Below are positions 1 through 12,797 of a DNA stretch of 64,000 bases, piece after piece. The notes beneath the pieces were generated by a model. That model worked only from the letters and a program-made list of their open reading frames with translations, did no database searches and had not been told where the DNA came from. The position numbers were made by a program, and so were the translations under genes. Positions within the stretch are counted from its first letter, which is position 1, and the number at the start of each line of letters is the position of its first letter. This stretch comes from Malus domestica (lineage: Eukaryota; Streptophyta; Magnoliopsida; Rosales; Rosaceae), in contig NC_091673.1 in assembly GCF_042453785.1 (NCBI RefSeq), forward strand, positions 43,967,501-44,031,500. The letters are read 5' to 3'.

Positions 1-634
1 TCACCAATAAGCGAAAGTTTCTATGATTATATGTTGTTTTACTCTGTCAATTATGGGGTAAAAAGGACACACCTTTAACAATTTTGTGATTGAATTTATA
101 TTGCAGTGGGACAACCATATCACACGCCTGCCTTTCTCGGACCCGTCTACTTTTGAATTTGGAATTTGGGTTCGATCGGAAGATTGCTTCTTTCTTCCGG
201 ATTAATTTCGTGAATAAATGGTAAGTTTTCCTCTCACAATTCATATGTACATTAGAGTCAATATCATTCATTCTATATTCCTTATTTAATAATAACTTGA
301 TTTATGCAACCCTCAAGTTTATTTAGCCATGTCAAATGAACTTTTTCCTGCTTTAATGTAGGGGCAGTTCGATCCGCTGACGGGTCAGCATTAGCAAAGG
401 TTGGTTCAATTGTAATATAAAATTCTGTTTATGTGCAGTTTTTAAGTTACTTATATTCTGAACGTAAATTTTTTTCATTTAGTCTGCAATTTCTGTATTT
501 TTCATTGGCTTAGGTATTGCATCGACTACTGTTAAACTGCTTCCATGTGGAACTGCTTCTTAGTCTAGGGAGTTTTTGTGTGACAGGAGACGTATTCACT
601 TTTAAGATTCCCAAAGGACTTCAACATATCAAGT

Positions 635-3600
635 ATGGAGGGAAATGATAGAACCAATATGTCAGAGGTTCTTACCTTTTCTGCATTATTCCTCTAATGT
701 AGAGATGATTTATTTTTTCTTTTTCAAAAATAAAATAAAATTCATTCTTTTTGGCAATTTCTCAATGTAGGTCGGCAATGAAGAAGTTCACTTCGGACAA
801 ACAAATGTTCACAATTCTCAACAGTCAAACCAAAGGTATCGTAGGAGCAATCAACAAAGGCAAAGACGACAATCTATGAATTTCACTGCGACGACGTGCT
901 AATTATCAAGCCCGATTGAACTCGGTAAATATAGTACAAAATCAAACGGAAGTAAACCAAGATGACATAGGACCAACATCAGCGGGTAACTATATTTTTT
1001 TTTGTCTCTATTAATTATATATATATTTGTAAATCCATATGTTGTATGAATATTTTTTGTACAAATTATTAAGACACATCCATTAAGATTGAACGATTAG
1101 TTATTTTACATTGTCATTGCCTTTCGTACTATCAATGGAAACATCCATTTAATAATTCTGTTATGTCTATAACAATTCCAACATTTGGATTGTATATATT
1201 TACCACAGTGACCAACGTTTTAACAAGTACTCCAAAAATAATAATAATAATAAGGAAAGGAATATGTCTGGAACGGTAAGTGATAAATTTTTAATGTAAA
1301 CATGGAATAAAAGTTCAACTATAATAATCAAGGGAAAACATATCATATTATTAGTTCTATAACAACACTAGACCCCCAATGGTTGATTCACGACATGGGG
1401 ATAAAACAAAATAGTTCTATAAGTTAGAAACCATTCCTTTGTCCTCCTCCTCTCTTCCCGTGACACTATGTGCTAAATTGTCTACTTTAAACTAATTTTA
1501 TTTTACCACTATTATTGTATTTACTCTTTAATAAACTAAGTCTACGTAAACTTTATTTTTATTTTTATTTTCCAATCAAACGAAGAAAAAAAACGTAATG
1601 TATACCACTAATTCAATTACAAAAACAAAAGGAAAAATAATAATAAACTAAGTCTACCGTAAACTTTTTTTTATTTTTATTTTCCAATCAAACGAAGAAA
1701 AAAAACGTAATGTATACCACTGATTCAATTACAAAAACAAAAGGAAAAAAAATAAGTATGTAGGTACTTAAATAATATTATATACTTACTAATATTTTTC
1801 GTGCATCATTACGTTTCTTGGTTTAGAGCAACAAGATGCATATGTTACTAATGAGAGACAAAGCCAACGAGAGCAATGGCGGGATCAACAACGTATGATG
1901 CAGAATTCAATGAGTTCAAGGCAAAGGCACGATTACTTAGCACAACGACGATCCAATTATCGTGATCAACAAATTCAATGCTCAAACATAATGTTATTTG
2001 GTGGCAATACCGATCAAGTTCAACACCCTAACATAGTGCAATTCGATGAAGGCAGTAGCAATCATGTTGAACGACTCAACATAGTGCCGTTTGGAGAAGG
2101 CAGCAGCAATCAAGTTCCAAGAACAATGCGCTTAACTCATATAAGGCAAATTGCTCGATCGAATAGGGCACGCTTGCCTCAGGATGGACTTATTCAAAGT
2201 TTAACTAATAGTGGTAATCGCACAAACTACCATACTACAACTTTGAAAAAGATAAATATCAATATCATCATTATTGTAAACACCACTTATTACCTTACTT
2301 CTATTCCATTTCATTAATACAGAAAACACAACAAGGCAATCATTCCGTTCGAATACTCCAATGAATCATTCTTATCCACCCATCATCAATGAAGGTATCG
2401 GTTTTGGAATATTAATACCTACAATTTTAACTATGCTCTCTAAATCATAAAACACTTTTAATGTTTCCTTTTGAAGCAGATGATTTTAATCTCATTAATG
2501 AAAATGAGATCCAGCCTAACGAGGACGTACCACCTCGACAGCATACGATGGGAACAAGGCCAATTCATAATTGTGCTAGAAACTTCAATGAAAACATGGG
2601 AATCCCAAGATTTCACATGCCAAATCCAACCACATGTCCAGATTGTCATGCCCGTTTGTTCTCTCATGAAACATTTGAAATGTGTTGCTTACGTGGAAAG
2701 CTTGCTCTACCATTGACACCATCCCCTCCTGAAATGACTGAGCTTTTTTGCAACCAATCTGCCCAGGGAAGACATTTTAGGCAGAATATACGAGCTTACA
2801 ACCACATTTTTGCCTTCACATCAATGGGAGTTCATGTTGACGAAAACCTAGCAACAGGAAGACGTGGTATTTACACATTTCGTGCTCAAGGTTCCATATA
2901 CCATAAGATTGGAAGTCTCTTGCCTATTGGAGATAGTAGACCAAGATTCCTACAAATGTATATATATGACACTGCTCATGAAATAGACAATCGGATGAGA
3001 GAAAGTGAAGCACTAAACAGAGATGTGGTTGAAAAAATCCAACAAATCTTGAATCAATATAATCCATTTGTGCAAACATTTCACCACCTTGCACAACGTC
3101 AAGATTTGCAAAGTTGTAGATTGATTATCAAGGAGCAGCCCGCGAATCAACGACAATATTGTCTACCGTATGCATCTCAGGTTGCTGCAATCATAGTAGG
3201 TGGTGAAGGATCAGAAAACATTAGAGGTCGAGATATTGTTGTGCAAACTACGGATGGTCAACTTAAGAGTATCAAAGATTGTGTCGGCTACTATGACCCT
3301 TTACAATATCCATTGTTGTTACCTTAAGGAACGTACGGATGGGATGTGAATACTCGAAATAATACCAACAGAAAAGTGACATGCTGTGACTATTATTCGT
3401 ATGTTTTTCAGGTAACCTAAGACCTTCATCTTTGTCAATAAATATTAATTTTTAAAACTTATATTGTGTTGAACAATGAATTTTATCATTTTAGATCCGT
3501 CAACATGATGAATCGCTTCTACTTCGTGGTGGCCGCCTATTGCAGCAATATGTAGTTGACAACTACGTAAAGATCGAATCACAAAAGCTTAGATGGATGC

Positions 3601-6600
3601 GTGATAATCAACACACAATTCGATCTGAATTTTATCGAGGACTACAAGACTCATTAATTGCAGGACAAAATAATGCAGGTATAAGGCTAATCATTTTATA
3701 ATAAAAAAAATATATTCTTCATGTTCATGTTTTGTCACATTAAATGAGACTTATTAATGGGTTGAAACAAAACAAACATATTTAGACTTATTAACGACTT
3801 TTAACAAAACAAATACAGGAAACATTGGTCGTCGTAGGACTATATTACCATCATCTTTTGTTGGTAGTCCCCGTGACATGTATCAAAGGTATCAAGATGC
3901 AATGACTTTGGTGCAAAAATATGGAAGACCAGATATTTTCCTAACAATGACATGTAATCCAAATTGGGAAGAAATAAGTGATGAGCTACTACCTGGCCAA
4001 GCACCACAAGATCGACCAGATTTGCTTACAAGGGTTTTTCGTGCAAAATTCGAACAGTTGAAGAATGATGTTATAAAAAAAGTGTTTTAGGCAGAGTTCT
4101 TGCGTATGTATATGTCATTGAGTTTCAAAAGCGCGGTCTCCCCCATGTTCACATGCTTCTCATGTTAGAAGAAAATGATAAGCTTAATAGTCCAGATGAT
4201 TATGATCAGATGGTACGTGCTGAAATACCAATTCCAAATGAAGAGCCTGAATTGTATGGTGCCGTGTTAAGGAATATGATACATGGTCCATGTGGAATAC
4301 ACAATTCACGATCACCCTGTATGAAACGTGGTAGTTGTAAACGAAATTATCCTAAGCCATTTGCACCAACTACAGTTCAAGGAAATGATTCTTATCCAGT
4401 CTATCGTAGAAGAGACAATCATAATCCAGTCCCATTAGATCAAAATGCACGTATAATGGTGGATAATCGGTGGGTCATTCCGTATAACTCATGGTTACTC
4501 CTCAGATATGATTGTCATATTAATGTTGAGATTTGTTGCAGCATTAAGAGTGTTAAGTATCTGTACAAATATGTTTATAAAGGTCCTGACCAAGTAGCTT
4601 TTGAAGTCCATCCTGAACCTATTCAAGATGAAATAAAGCAGTTTGTTGATGCAAGATGGGTTTGTGCACCTGAAGCTTTATGGAGAATATTCAAATTTGT
4701 AACTAATCGACTTTATCCATCGGTGGAACGATTACAAATTCATCTCCCTGAAGGACAAACTGTTCATTTTTACCCTCACCAAAGAGTATCAGATATTTTA
4801 GCAGATGACACAAACTCGATGACTATGTTGACAGAGTTTTTTACCAAGAATACCACTTGCCCGGAAGCACGACGATACTTATACCGGGAGTTCCCTGAAC
4901 GGTTCAGATGGAGTCAAAGAGATAAAGTCTGGAGTGAGAGGATGAATAACCATAAAGTTATTGGCCGAATATATGCAGTTTCGCCAAATGAGGGTGAAAA
5001 ATTCTACTTACGCATCCTTCTTAATCATGTTAGAGGACCAACATCATTTGACGATTTAAGAACAGTCAATGACATTGTACAACCAACATTTAAAAAGGCA
5101 GTGGAACAACGAGGTTTGCTAGAAGATGATGATAGCATCACACAATGTCTTCGTGAGGCCTCTAACATTCGAATGCCGCCAGCTTTACGAAGGTTGTTTG
5201 TTACCATCTTGGTTTACTGTGAACCGCATGGAGTAAGAAGATTGTGGGATGAATTTCATTCATTTATGGTAGAAGATTATTCTGTCTCAAGTACCATAAA
5301 TAATACTTCTATCTTAAACAAGCTTTTGCAAGACTTGAATGGGCTATTAGTGCAACATAGTAAGTCTGTATCTGATTACGATCTACCACAAATAACACAA
5401 GATTGTGTTAGACACAACACACTTCCAAGGATAATACAAGATGAAGTTTCACTTGACATCTCTGAAGCAGACCTCAATGCGGTACAAAATCTAAATGAAG
5501 ACCAAATGGTAGCGTATAATTCGATTGTGTCTGCTATTGAACGTCGAGACAATGCCATATTTTTTGTGGATGGTGCTGGAGGGACGGGAAAGACATACTT
5601 ATATTGTGCTTTGCTAGCAACGTTAAGGAGCAAAGGTCATATTATTCTGGCAACAGCAACATCTGGAATTGCAGCAACCATATTGCCAGGCGGAAGGACA
5701 GCACACTCTAGATTTAAAATTCCCCTCAGTCCAGATGCATCTTCCACGTGTTCTATTAGTATCCAGTCAGATTTGGCAGAATTGATAAGAAAAACATCAG
5801 CTATTGTTTGGGATGAAGCACCAATGGCACACAGGTTTGCATTTGAGACACTCGATCGAACGTTCAAAGATATAATAGGTGTTGACCTGCCATTTGGAGG
5901 AAAGGTCATGATTTTTGGAGGAGATTTTCGACAAGTTCTTCCAGTTGTTCCAAAAGGTACAAGGTCTGAATTGATGCAAGCAAGTATGATTAATGCTTCA
6001 TTTTGGGGACATGTGAAAATCATTCGTCTTAGGCACAACATGAGATCCATCAATGATCAAGATTTTTCAGAGTTCTTACTTCATGTCGGCAATGGGGAAC
6101 AAGAAACTATGATAGACGACATGATGCAATTACCATCATCTATGGTCATTCCATGGAATGGTGAAGAATCCATTGTCCAATTTGTTAATGAAGTTTTCCC
6201 TGATTTGGAATGTCATGTATGTGATTCAAGATACTTGGTGGAAAGGGCAATTATAACTCCAAAAAATGAGGATGCTGACAAGCTTAATAAAATGATCATC
6301 GATAAATTTCCAGGGACTGAACATATCTTATACTCTTTCGATTCAGTTGAGGACGATGTGAGAAATTTGTATCAACAAGAGTTCTTGAATTCAATCTCAC
6401 CTGGTGGAATGCCCCCTCATCAGTTAACTTTGAAAAAAGGTGCCCCAATAATGCTTTTGAGAAATATCGATCCGAAGATGGGGTTGTGCAATGGTACAAG
6501 ACTGGCTTGCCATGGAGCTTACAATAATCTAATTGATGCCGAAATCTTATCTGGACAATTTGCTGGAACTAGAGTATTTTTACCAAGAATCTCTTTAAAG

Positions 6601-6891
6601 ACCACAGAAAGCGCTGGACTCCCATTTGAAATGATAAGAAAACAGTTTCCAGTGAAATTGAGTTTTGCACTAACCATAAATAAATCACAAGGGCAGACAA
6701 TACCAAATGTGGGTATTTATCTACCAGATCACGTATTCAGTCATGGACAATTGTACGTGGCTTTATCAAGAGGAGTATCAGCGTCTACAACAAAAGTCTT
6801 GGTAAAGAAAGGAGAATTACACGGTCATGAAGGAGTCTTCACAAAGAATGTTGTGTACAAAGATATTTTGCTTCCCTCGAATTCAACATAA
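635..6891 (+). pseudogene. RepHel (Helitron replication initiator-helicase), disrupted
   Basis: Same seven-exon structure as intact copy C: about 635-667, 771-985, 1827-2213, 2323-2394, 2480-3411, 3495-3678 and 3819-6891. Three lesions are visible by comparison. A 20-bp deletion between two AATT repeats near 880 shifts exon 2. A T-to-A change makes TAA at 3325-3327 in exon 5. One A is lost from an A-run near 4080, shifting the last exon just before the HUH motif. The distal frame 4153-6891 is still open and shows the Rep tyrosine motif (YLYKYVYKG), a Walker A site altered from GPGGTGKT to GAGGTGKT, Walker B VWDEAP, GGDFRQVLPV and YVALSRG. The family nicks DNA through the Rep domain and unwinds it with a Pif1-type helicase. 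This copy cannot make an intact protein. Confidence 0.9.
1531..1753. repeat. Intronic ~112-bp tandem repeat, 2 units (copy A)
   Basis: Two adjacent units beginning near ACTAAGTCTA and ending in an AAAAGGAAAA run lie in the intron between exons 2 and 3 of the Helitron gene. Copies B and C each have three units at the equivalent place, so the repeat number distinguishes the lineages. Confidence 0.75.
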
Positions 6892-7300
6892 GGTTATATT
6901 TTTTTCTTTTAATGTTTAATTCCCGTTTTCAAATTTTAATACAATTCAATTACAAATAATGCTAATATTTGATTCTAACCGAACGCATTAAATTTTCAAC
7001 AGAACGGCGATATGAGTTCATGATATGAAGAACCGTCAAGTGTATCAAGGCCATTTGAAGTTCTTGGATTGTTTTTATACTTTTTACTTAGCTTTTAGTT
7101 GCAACTAAATTATAAGGATCTTCTATGTTATTTATTACTTTTTTTTTTTTTACAAATTCTAGATAAATACTTTAAATTACTACCTGTATTATTAGAGATG
7201 ATAATCGTCTTTATTTTATGTTTCTATACATTGAACCAATCCTCGCATATAAATACATCTAAAATGTGTAAGTCGCGCGTAGCGCGCCGTGATGAAAAAA

Positions 7301-7327
7301 GTGTCTTTCGCACGCGCGTGAGGACAC
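7301..7327 (+). other. Helitron A 3' terminal hairpin
   Basis: GTGTC and GACAC arms enclose the perfect palindrome CACGCGCGTG. The hairpin is preceded by a second GC-rich dyad (GCGCGTAGCGCGC) near 7273-7288. Helitrons need a GC-rich hairpin close to the 3' end as a terminator. The same structure occurs at the end of copy C (44190-44216). Confidence 0.7.
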
Positions 7328-7434
7328 TGTAATAGGCACTGCTGTGTGTGAGAGAGTATCCACGTCAACAACTTCAAATTTATTGCTTCCTGTTATGTGC
7401 AGCCATATCATACTTTCTATACCATATACATTAA

Positions 7435-7539
7435 CAATTACAATGGAAAAAAACTAACACAATACACATTTAGGGGCGCGTAGCGCCCGTGATGCAAAAA
7501 TGCCTCTCGCACGCACGTTAGTGCGTGCAGAGAGGCTAG
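7435..7539 (+). mobile_element. Second Helitron 3' end (canonical CTAG terminus)
   Basis: A GC dyad (GGGGCGCGTAGCGCCC) is followed by a 35-nt hairpin at 7502-7536 whose arms start GCCTCTC and end GAGAGGC. It ends in CTAG at 7536-7539 next to a T, which is the classic Helitron 3' terminus. It closely resembles the minus-strand end at 23696. It lies about 200 bp beyond the hairpin of copy A and belongs to a different subfamily. Confidence 0.75.
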
Positions 7540-7649
7540 TAATAAGAACGTATGAAAAATATTCAAATGGGCTAGAAAATAAAGAAAAAACCTTTTTTGT
7601 GCGAGAGTCTTCTACGAGTATGGATTTCAACTCTCAATGAACACCAATT

Positions 7650-8392
7650 TGTGGATGCAAATTTCTTCCTCCTCGATCTTGGACGATTTTGCACCTACAA
7701 AACAATTAACACCTTAGGTTAAGGCCAAGAGCCTCACGCGCCCACGATGAATGGGGGGGGCTTTGGCCGAAGAACCTCCGATGCCAAAGTTAGAATTTAG
7801 AGAGAATGAGTGTTTAGAGAATTTTGGGATTTTTGCCAAAGTGTTGGAATTAGCTTTTTGGTGAGAATGGGAGTATATTTATAGGGATAGGAGGTGGCTA
7901 GGGTTTTGAGGTTTAATTTAGGTTTAATTAGCCTATTTATTTGGCTATTAAACATAAGATGAATGTTTTGGTGGTTTTTGAATTTATTGGGTAATAAAAA
8001 GGAATAAATGGTGAAAAAGGTAGAAAAAAGTGATGGATTAGGTTTTGAAATGGGGATAGCCGGCCATGTGGTGTTTTAGGGTTGAATGGGATGTATTTTG
8101 TAGTTATTTGGATATAATGGATGGTTTAATTGACAATTAATTGGTTAATTAGGCAATAAACCCATTAATTAGCCAATTAACATAATTTAAAAGGAATGTG
8201 TTTGGGAATTACCTTGTAGAAAGGATTTGATGAGATGGACTTTGAATTGTTACCTATTTTGGGCACTTCTGTCTTGGTTGAAAGAGGGTTGCCCGCTGCT
8301 TGCGCGTAGGAACCTCGTTGTACTGCAAGGGTATTTTTGTCATTTTTGTCCAAAAATCCACGTGTCGCCCTGTGAATATTTTTGGCTCCACA
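7650..8392 (-). mobile_element. LTR of a gypsy-type element (solo or truncated)
   Basis: A 743-bp segment is bounded by TGTGGA and TCCACA and recurs almost identically at 60887-61631. Read on the minus strand it has a TATA box (TATAAATA, complement near 7873-7882). No polypurine tract or primer-binding site lies at either edge here, and the flanking five bases (CAATT and GGAAC) do not match. It is therefore a solo LTR without a visible target duplication, or a truncated piece. Orientation is inferred from the TATA box and from the polypurine tract next to the second copy. Confidence 0.65.
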
Positions 8393-9729
8393 GGAACCAT
8401 GTTCGTCATGGTAAGACATTGAAATTTGACTTTGAGTAGTGACAATTAGTCGTGATGTTGTGACAATCAGTAGTGATGTTGTCCGTAGTTAAATTGTAAA
8501 TCATGAACTCATTTTGTTTGAGTTATTCGTCTTGAAGATGACGCTTCAATTGTGGGGACCAAAGTCTTCTTTGAAAGGTTTAAGCAATGTAGGGTTAGGC
8601 TTACCATGGAAACTGTGTACGTTCTACAGACAAACCCCTAACAATTGAAGATAGACATAAAAAGGACTTGTGAGGCTTGGAAGCTTAGAAGTGAAGATAG
8701 ATAAAGAGAAAATATCTTCACTGGTTCATACTTCTTAAGTATCATGAAGAGTAACTGATAGCATTAAAGAGCAACCACAATGTGAGTGAATCGTGGGGGA
8801 GTGACATAGTTATCTTTGGATTATATGTCAACTTAAGTAGAATGAAAAAGTAATTTGCTTGTAGAAAGAGATAAAGAATATCTCTTGCAATGGTATTTTA
8901 AGGTATTGAAAGGTTAAAGACGTGTCAATGTATACCTTAAATGTGGGGGGGAGTTTACCCAAGCATAGGAAAATTACTTAGAAAAGTCCCGACATATATA
9001 TACTTTTGAGGACTTAAAATTGAGAAACAACTACTCTCATATAAAATATAATTTCATGAGATGGATTGTGCACACCATTAAAAATAGTCAACCTAGTAGT
9101 GGATCCAATTATTAAAGGTTAGACTGGAGAGTAAGTTGGTCATCGACGGGAATGAGGCTAAAACCAACATAACAAATGAATCAGTTGAGCGAAAACCTAA
9201 CTTAGTTGATTGGAGATCCCATGGTCTAAGTTCAATAGGCAAACTGGTTGGGCATGATTCAAAGAAGTTAACACACTATATACCTCATTCCTATGATGGA
9301 AGAAGTGTGTTGTCTACAGAAATTTTAGGTTGTATATTTATACTTAATGACATTGATATCTTATAAATAAGAGGAATAGAGCAGACTATTCTTAATCAGT
9401 GGTCACTTATGTGAGAGTAGAAGTGGGTCGCTTCTATGAGTATGAGATGGCTAAATTCTCTAAAGCTCTCATGAATCTGGGAATTATTCAGGACCAAAAT
9501 GAACACAACCGTATGAACCGTAATATATTAGGATTAGTGATGTGTGTTGCTTATTATCTCGGTTTACTGCTGCGGTGAACAGTTCAAGATTCTATATTCA
9601 CTGCATCACCAAGTAAATCCGATAAGTATTCACTAGGGTAGATTCAAGTCCAAAAGACACCTTTCCCGATGCATCTCTTGTCCGCCTGTACTCTCAAATT
9701 CTTCCTAATTTTTCATTCATGTGGGGGAT
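8393..9729 (+). other. Decayed internal 3' region of a Copia-like element, ending in a polypurine tract
   Basis: No convincing coding frame. The segment ends in ATGTGGGGGAT at 9719-9729, a typical polypurine tract, immediately followed by TGTTGGAAAT, a typical LTR start. I read it as the non-coding 3' internal remnant of an LTR retrotransposon, probably Copia from the style of the ends. No protein domain was recognised. Confidence 0.45.
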
Positions 9730-9913
9730 TGTTGGAAATTATATATTATAATATGAAATATTGTAATATATAATTTTAATAATTAAATGAAAAAAAGTGT
9801 TAATCAATTTCTTAGAAAGGTTATGTTGTTTAGGTGATATTCCCTTGATAAGTGATGTATACTTATAGATGAAAAGTTACATCTCTTTAATAAGTTGAAG
9901 TTGGATTCTATAT
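9730..9913 (+). mobile_element. Start of a Copia-like 3' LTR, interrupted
   Basis: Begins TGTTGGAAAT right after the polypurine tract, is very AT-rich, and is cut after 184 bp by the next LTR, which starts at 9914. This indicates nesting of one LTR element in another. Confidence 0.5.
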
Positions 9914-12151
9914 TGTTGGAAATGTGCCCTAAAACCAATCATATGATGATACTTTACGGACATTTCACATGTTAAACTAATCTAGTTTAATATCAAGGGC
10001 ATAGATTATTGTTTTAAGCCGTCTCATATAAATGTTATATGCTTAAACGATGAGTCCAAGGAATATGTAATTAGGAGAATGTAATTTAAAGAAGTTAGAT
10101 TCATGAGACCATTCTCTTTCGTATACATATCCTAAACGTTCATGATCATAGGATTGCCAATTGGGCATTGACAATCCGTTAAGATCAGCATGTGCTATGT
10201 CTTCTCTTAGTGAGAGTGACTAGTCTCGAGTCATTGGTGTGACTGACACCAAGACAAGTACGTAGGTGCTCAATAAGGAATGAGTTCACTGAACACGATC
10301 AACGAAGAGTTCTCATACTCATGTCACATGAGATCTCATGGTTGGGATAATGCAAAGTAGTCCTTTGACCTGAGGCATCATAGTTGTCTTGTGGTTAGGT
10401 CCTTGATCTTTGATTATGTCAAAGTCACTCCATTCGCGGGTGTCCACGGCATAGTTGGGGTTAAGCCACTTAGCGATGGAGGCAAGTGAATGTGCAACAA
10501 GGGATCTCTAACCTTCAAACTGTTTAAGGGAGAATACTCTATGATATGATTAAGAATCTCTGGCCAGAGTATGAATGAGATTTAGGAAGTCGTTCCAAAT
10601 CACATTCAAGATAATCATATAAGTAAATGAATCACATTGGATAGTAGACATGAATAAACTATCAAACCAAACAATGTGGTCAAGAGTATTGTATTAGAGA
10701 AAGACCGTATTTCATTGTAATCCTAAACTGAATAGGTTCTCCACCTCTTCTGATTAGCTTGGGTAACCATGATATGCTGCTAGGTGTCACTCGTGGTTTG
10801 TGGAAGCCCTAAACGTGTATAAACACTAAAGGGAGAATTGAAAGTAAGTTTCAATTCACAATCGATTTGAAAGAGTTTTAATCGCCCACTGCCTCGCTAA
10901 AAAGAACCTAATGGATCGTACACCGTGTAAGGTAGAGATTGAAGAAACAACGGATATGAGTAAGAATAATTAAATGGTTTAATTATTTATGGCAAGGATT
11001 AATTAATATGTTAATTAATCAAAAGAATAAGTTCGTTAAAGACCTCGGGATAGTATTGGACCTTAAGGCCCAATGGGCTTTGAACGTCAAGTCCATTGAC
11101 TTAAGTTGTATGACAACTTAATGAATAATGATTCACAAAGGCCAAAATAGCCCAATAATACCCTAAGGCCGGCCATTTAGAGGAAGGGTAGTGAACTTGC
11201 TTTAATTACAAGTTTGCCACTCCAATGAATAAAGGTATAAATATGACTTTATAGCCAAAATTCATTTAGGGTTTTTTGAGGAAATTGGAGAGAACACAAA
11301 GCTCTCCTTTCTCTCTAAAGAGGCCGGCCACCCTTGGAGGGATTAGCTAGTAATCTTTCTCCTCCAAGTTCACTCATCTCTTCTTCACATCTTACCTTGG
11401 TGTGGAGACTTAGAGGTTCTCAATTTTGGGAACTTGGAGAAACCTATTCTTCCATCCAAATCCATGGATCTAAGAAGCAAGGAATAAAGGCCCTATCTCT
11501 TGGGTGATTATCATTTGCTTTTGCAAAGAGGAATCTACAAAGGTATAAATTTCTCAACTCACTTTCTTTTGAGTTGAGTCTTGGTTCACCTAACTACTAG
11601 GCTTTGAATTTCATGGGTAATGTTTTGTTTTGAGTGCATGCAAGCATGATTCCGCCTTTAATTTGTTAATTGCATGTTATAGATGTTGCTCAAATGAACA
11701 TGTTTTTCACAAAATTTCGTTCATATATAAACCCATGAAACCATTGGTATTAAAGATTGAAAATTAGAGTTAATTTTTACTCTTGAGAAATAGGGTTTCC
11801 CTACTTTGTTTCTCAAATGATCCATGTGTCAAATTCTGAGTCGTGTCTTGAGAGTACGAAATATATAAAGTTCACCAGAGTCCGAAGATTGAAGTGCTTT
11901 GACTTCGGATTATAGATTGTTGAATTCTGGGAGATGGACGCCTATCGAACTACAAGCACAAGAGTAGGGGCGAAATTCTATCTTTAGGACATTGCATTTA
12001 TGCAAACCTCAATCTCTAAGTTTGTCAGTTTTCTAACTCTATCTCTAGTTGTTTATATTAATCTTGTATACTAGATGTTGTTAATTTCCTTTATTATTAT
12101 TATTATTGGAATTATATTGTTATTTTCATATTTTCTAATATTGCTCCAACA
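9914..12151 (+). mobile_element. Large (~2.2 kb) solo LTR, Copia-like termini
   Basis: Starts TGTTGGAAATG and ends CTCCAACA, giving short inverted TGTTGG/CCAACA termini. A TATA box (TATAAATAT) lies at 11236-11244. No gag or pol follows. The flanking bases TATAT and TTAGC do not match, so no target duplication supports a clean solo LTR. The part from 10170 on is repeated at 52112-54093. Confidence 0.55.
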
Positions 12152-12797
12152 TTAGCTTTATTTTGTAATCAAGGTGGTACACAAATCGGGGGATGCACGT
12201 CTCTTCACCTATGCCGGAACCCTTGGGCACTCACTTTGTTATGAACCCAAAATAGGTCTCAATTGTGATTGTCTTAATTGGTGATTTAGAGAGTTAATTG
12301 AAGGTTTTATCACTTAGTTTTCATTAGTAAGGAGTGTTAAATATGCTAGCTAGCATTTTAAGGGGTGGAGTCTGTATAAAAGGAGCCCAATTCCCAGAAA
12401 ACAAATCAGATCAAAGTTTTACAAAAGAAATCTGAGCATTACTCATGTCAATCATACATAAACATTCATGAGCATCACTCATCCAATCATACATAAACAT
12501 TCATGAGCATCACTCATGTCAACATCCATGAGCATCACTCATGTCAATCAACATAAACATTCATGAGCATCACTCATGTCAATTAGCTTCAAAAGCTTAA
12601 CTTACAAAAGCATCAACTTCGAAAACTTCATTTACAGAGTTCCAGCTTTAAAGTTTCACTTGCAAAGCTTCACCTACAAAGCTTTAGTGCAAGGTAGAAA
12701 AATATTGCCTCCGAAGACTTGGGGGACTACATTATGTACCATATATTGGGCCTCAACTGGGCCTCATGAAAAATACTTGAGGGACTTAGCCCATTAT
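12152..12797. other. Non-coding link with short direct repeats
   Basis: No gene is recognised. Between about 12437 and 12580 a 30-40 bp motif containing CATGAGCATCACTCATG recurs four to five times. A TATA-like TATAAAAGG occurs near 12375. It may be part of the same LTR-like unit as the array that follows. Confidence 0.4.

Larger units (their letters stand above)
1..7341 (+). mobile_element. Helitron copy A (5' end outside window)
   Basis: Rolling-circle (Helitron) transposon carrying a decayed RepHel gene. Its first base aligns with 38083 of copy B, so about 220 bp of the 5' end lies outside the window. Homology with copy C continues through the 3' untranslated region and a GC-rich hairpin, and stops at about 7341. 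This gives an empirical 3' boundary, although no canonical CTRR is seen exactly there. Compared with B and C it has independent indels and only two units of an intronic 112-bp repeat, so it is the more distant member of the three. Confidence 0.88.

Noticed and set aside
5025..6499. Antisense ORFs of 60-138 codons inside the Helitron helicase, repeated in copies B and C
   Set aside because: They are shadows of the conserved RepHel frame and have no own start context or domain.
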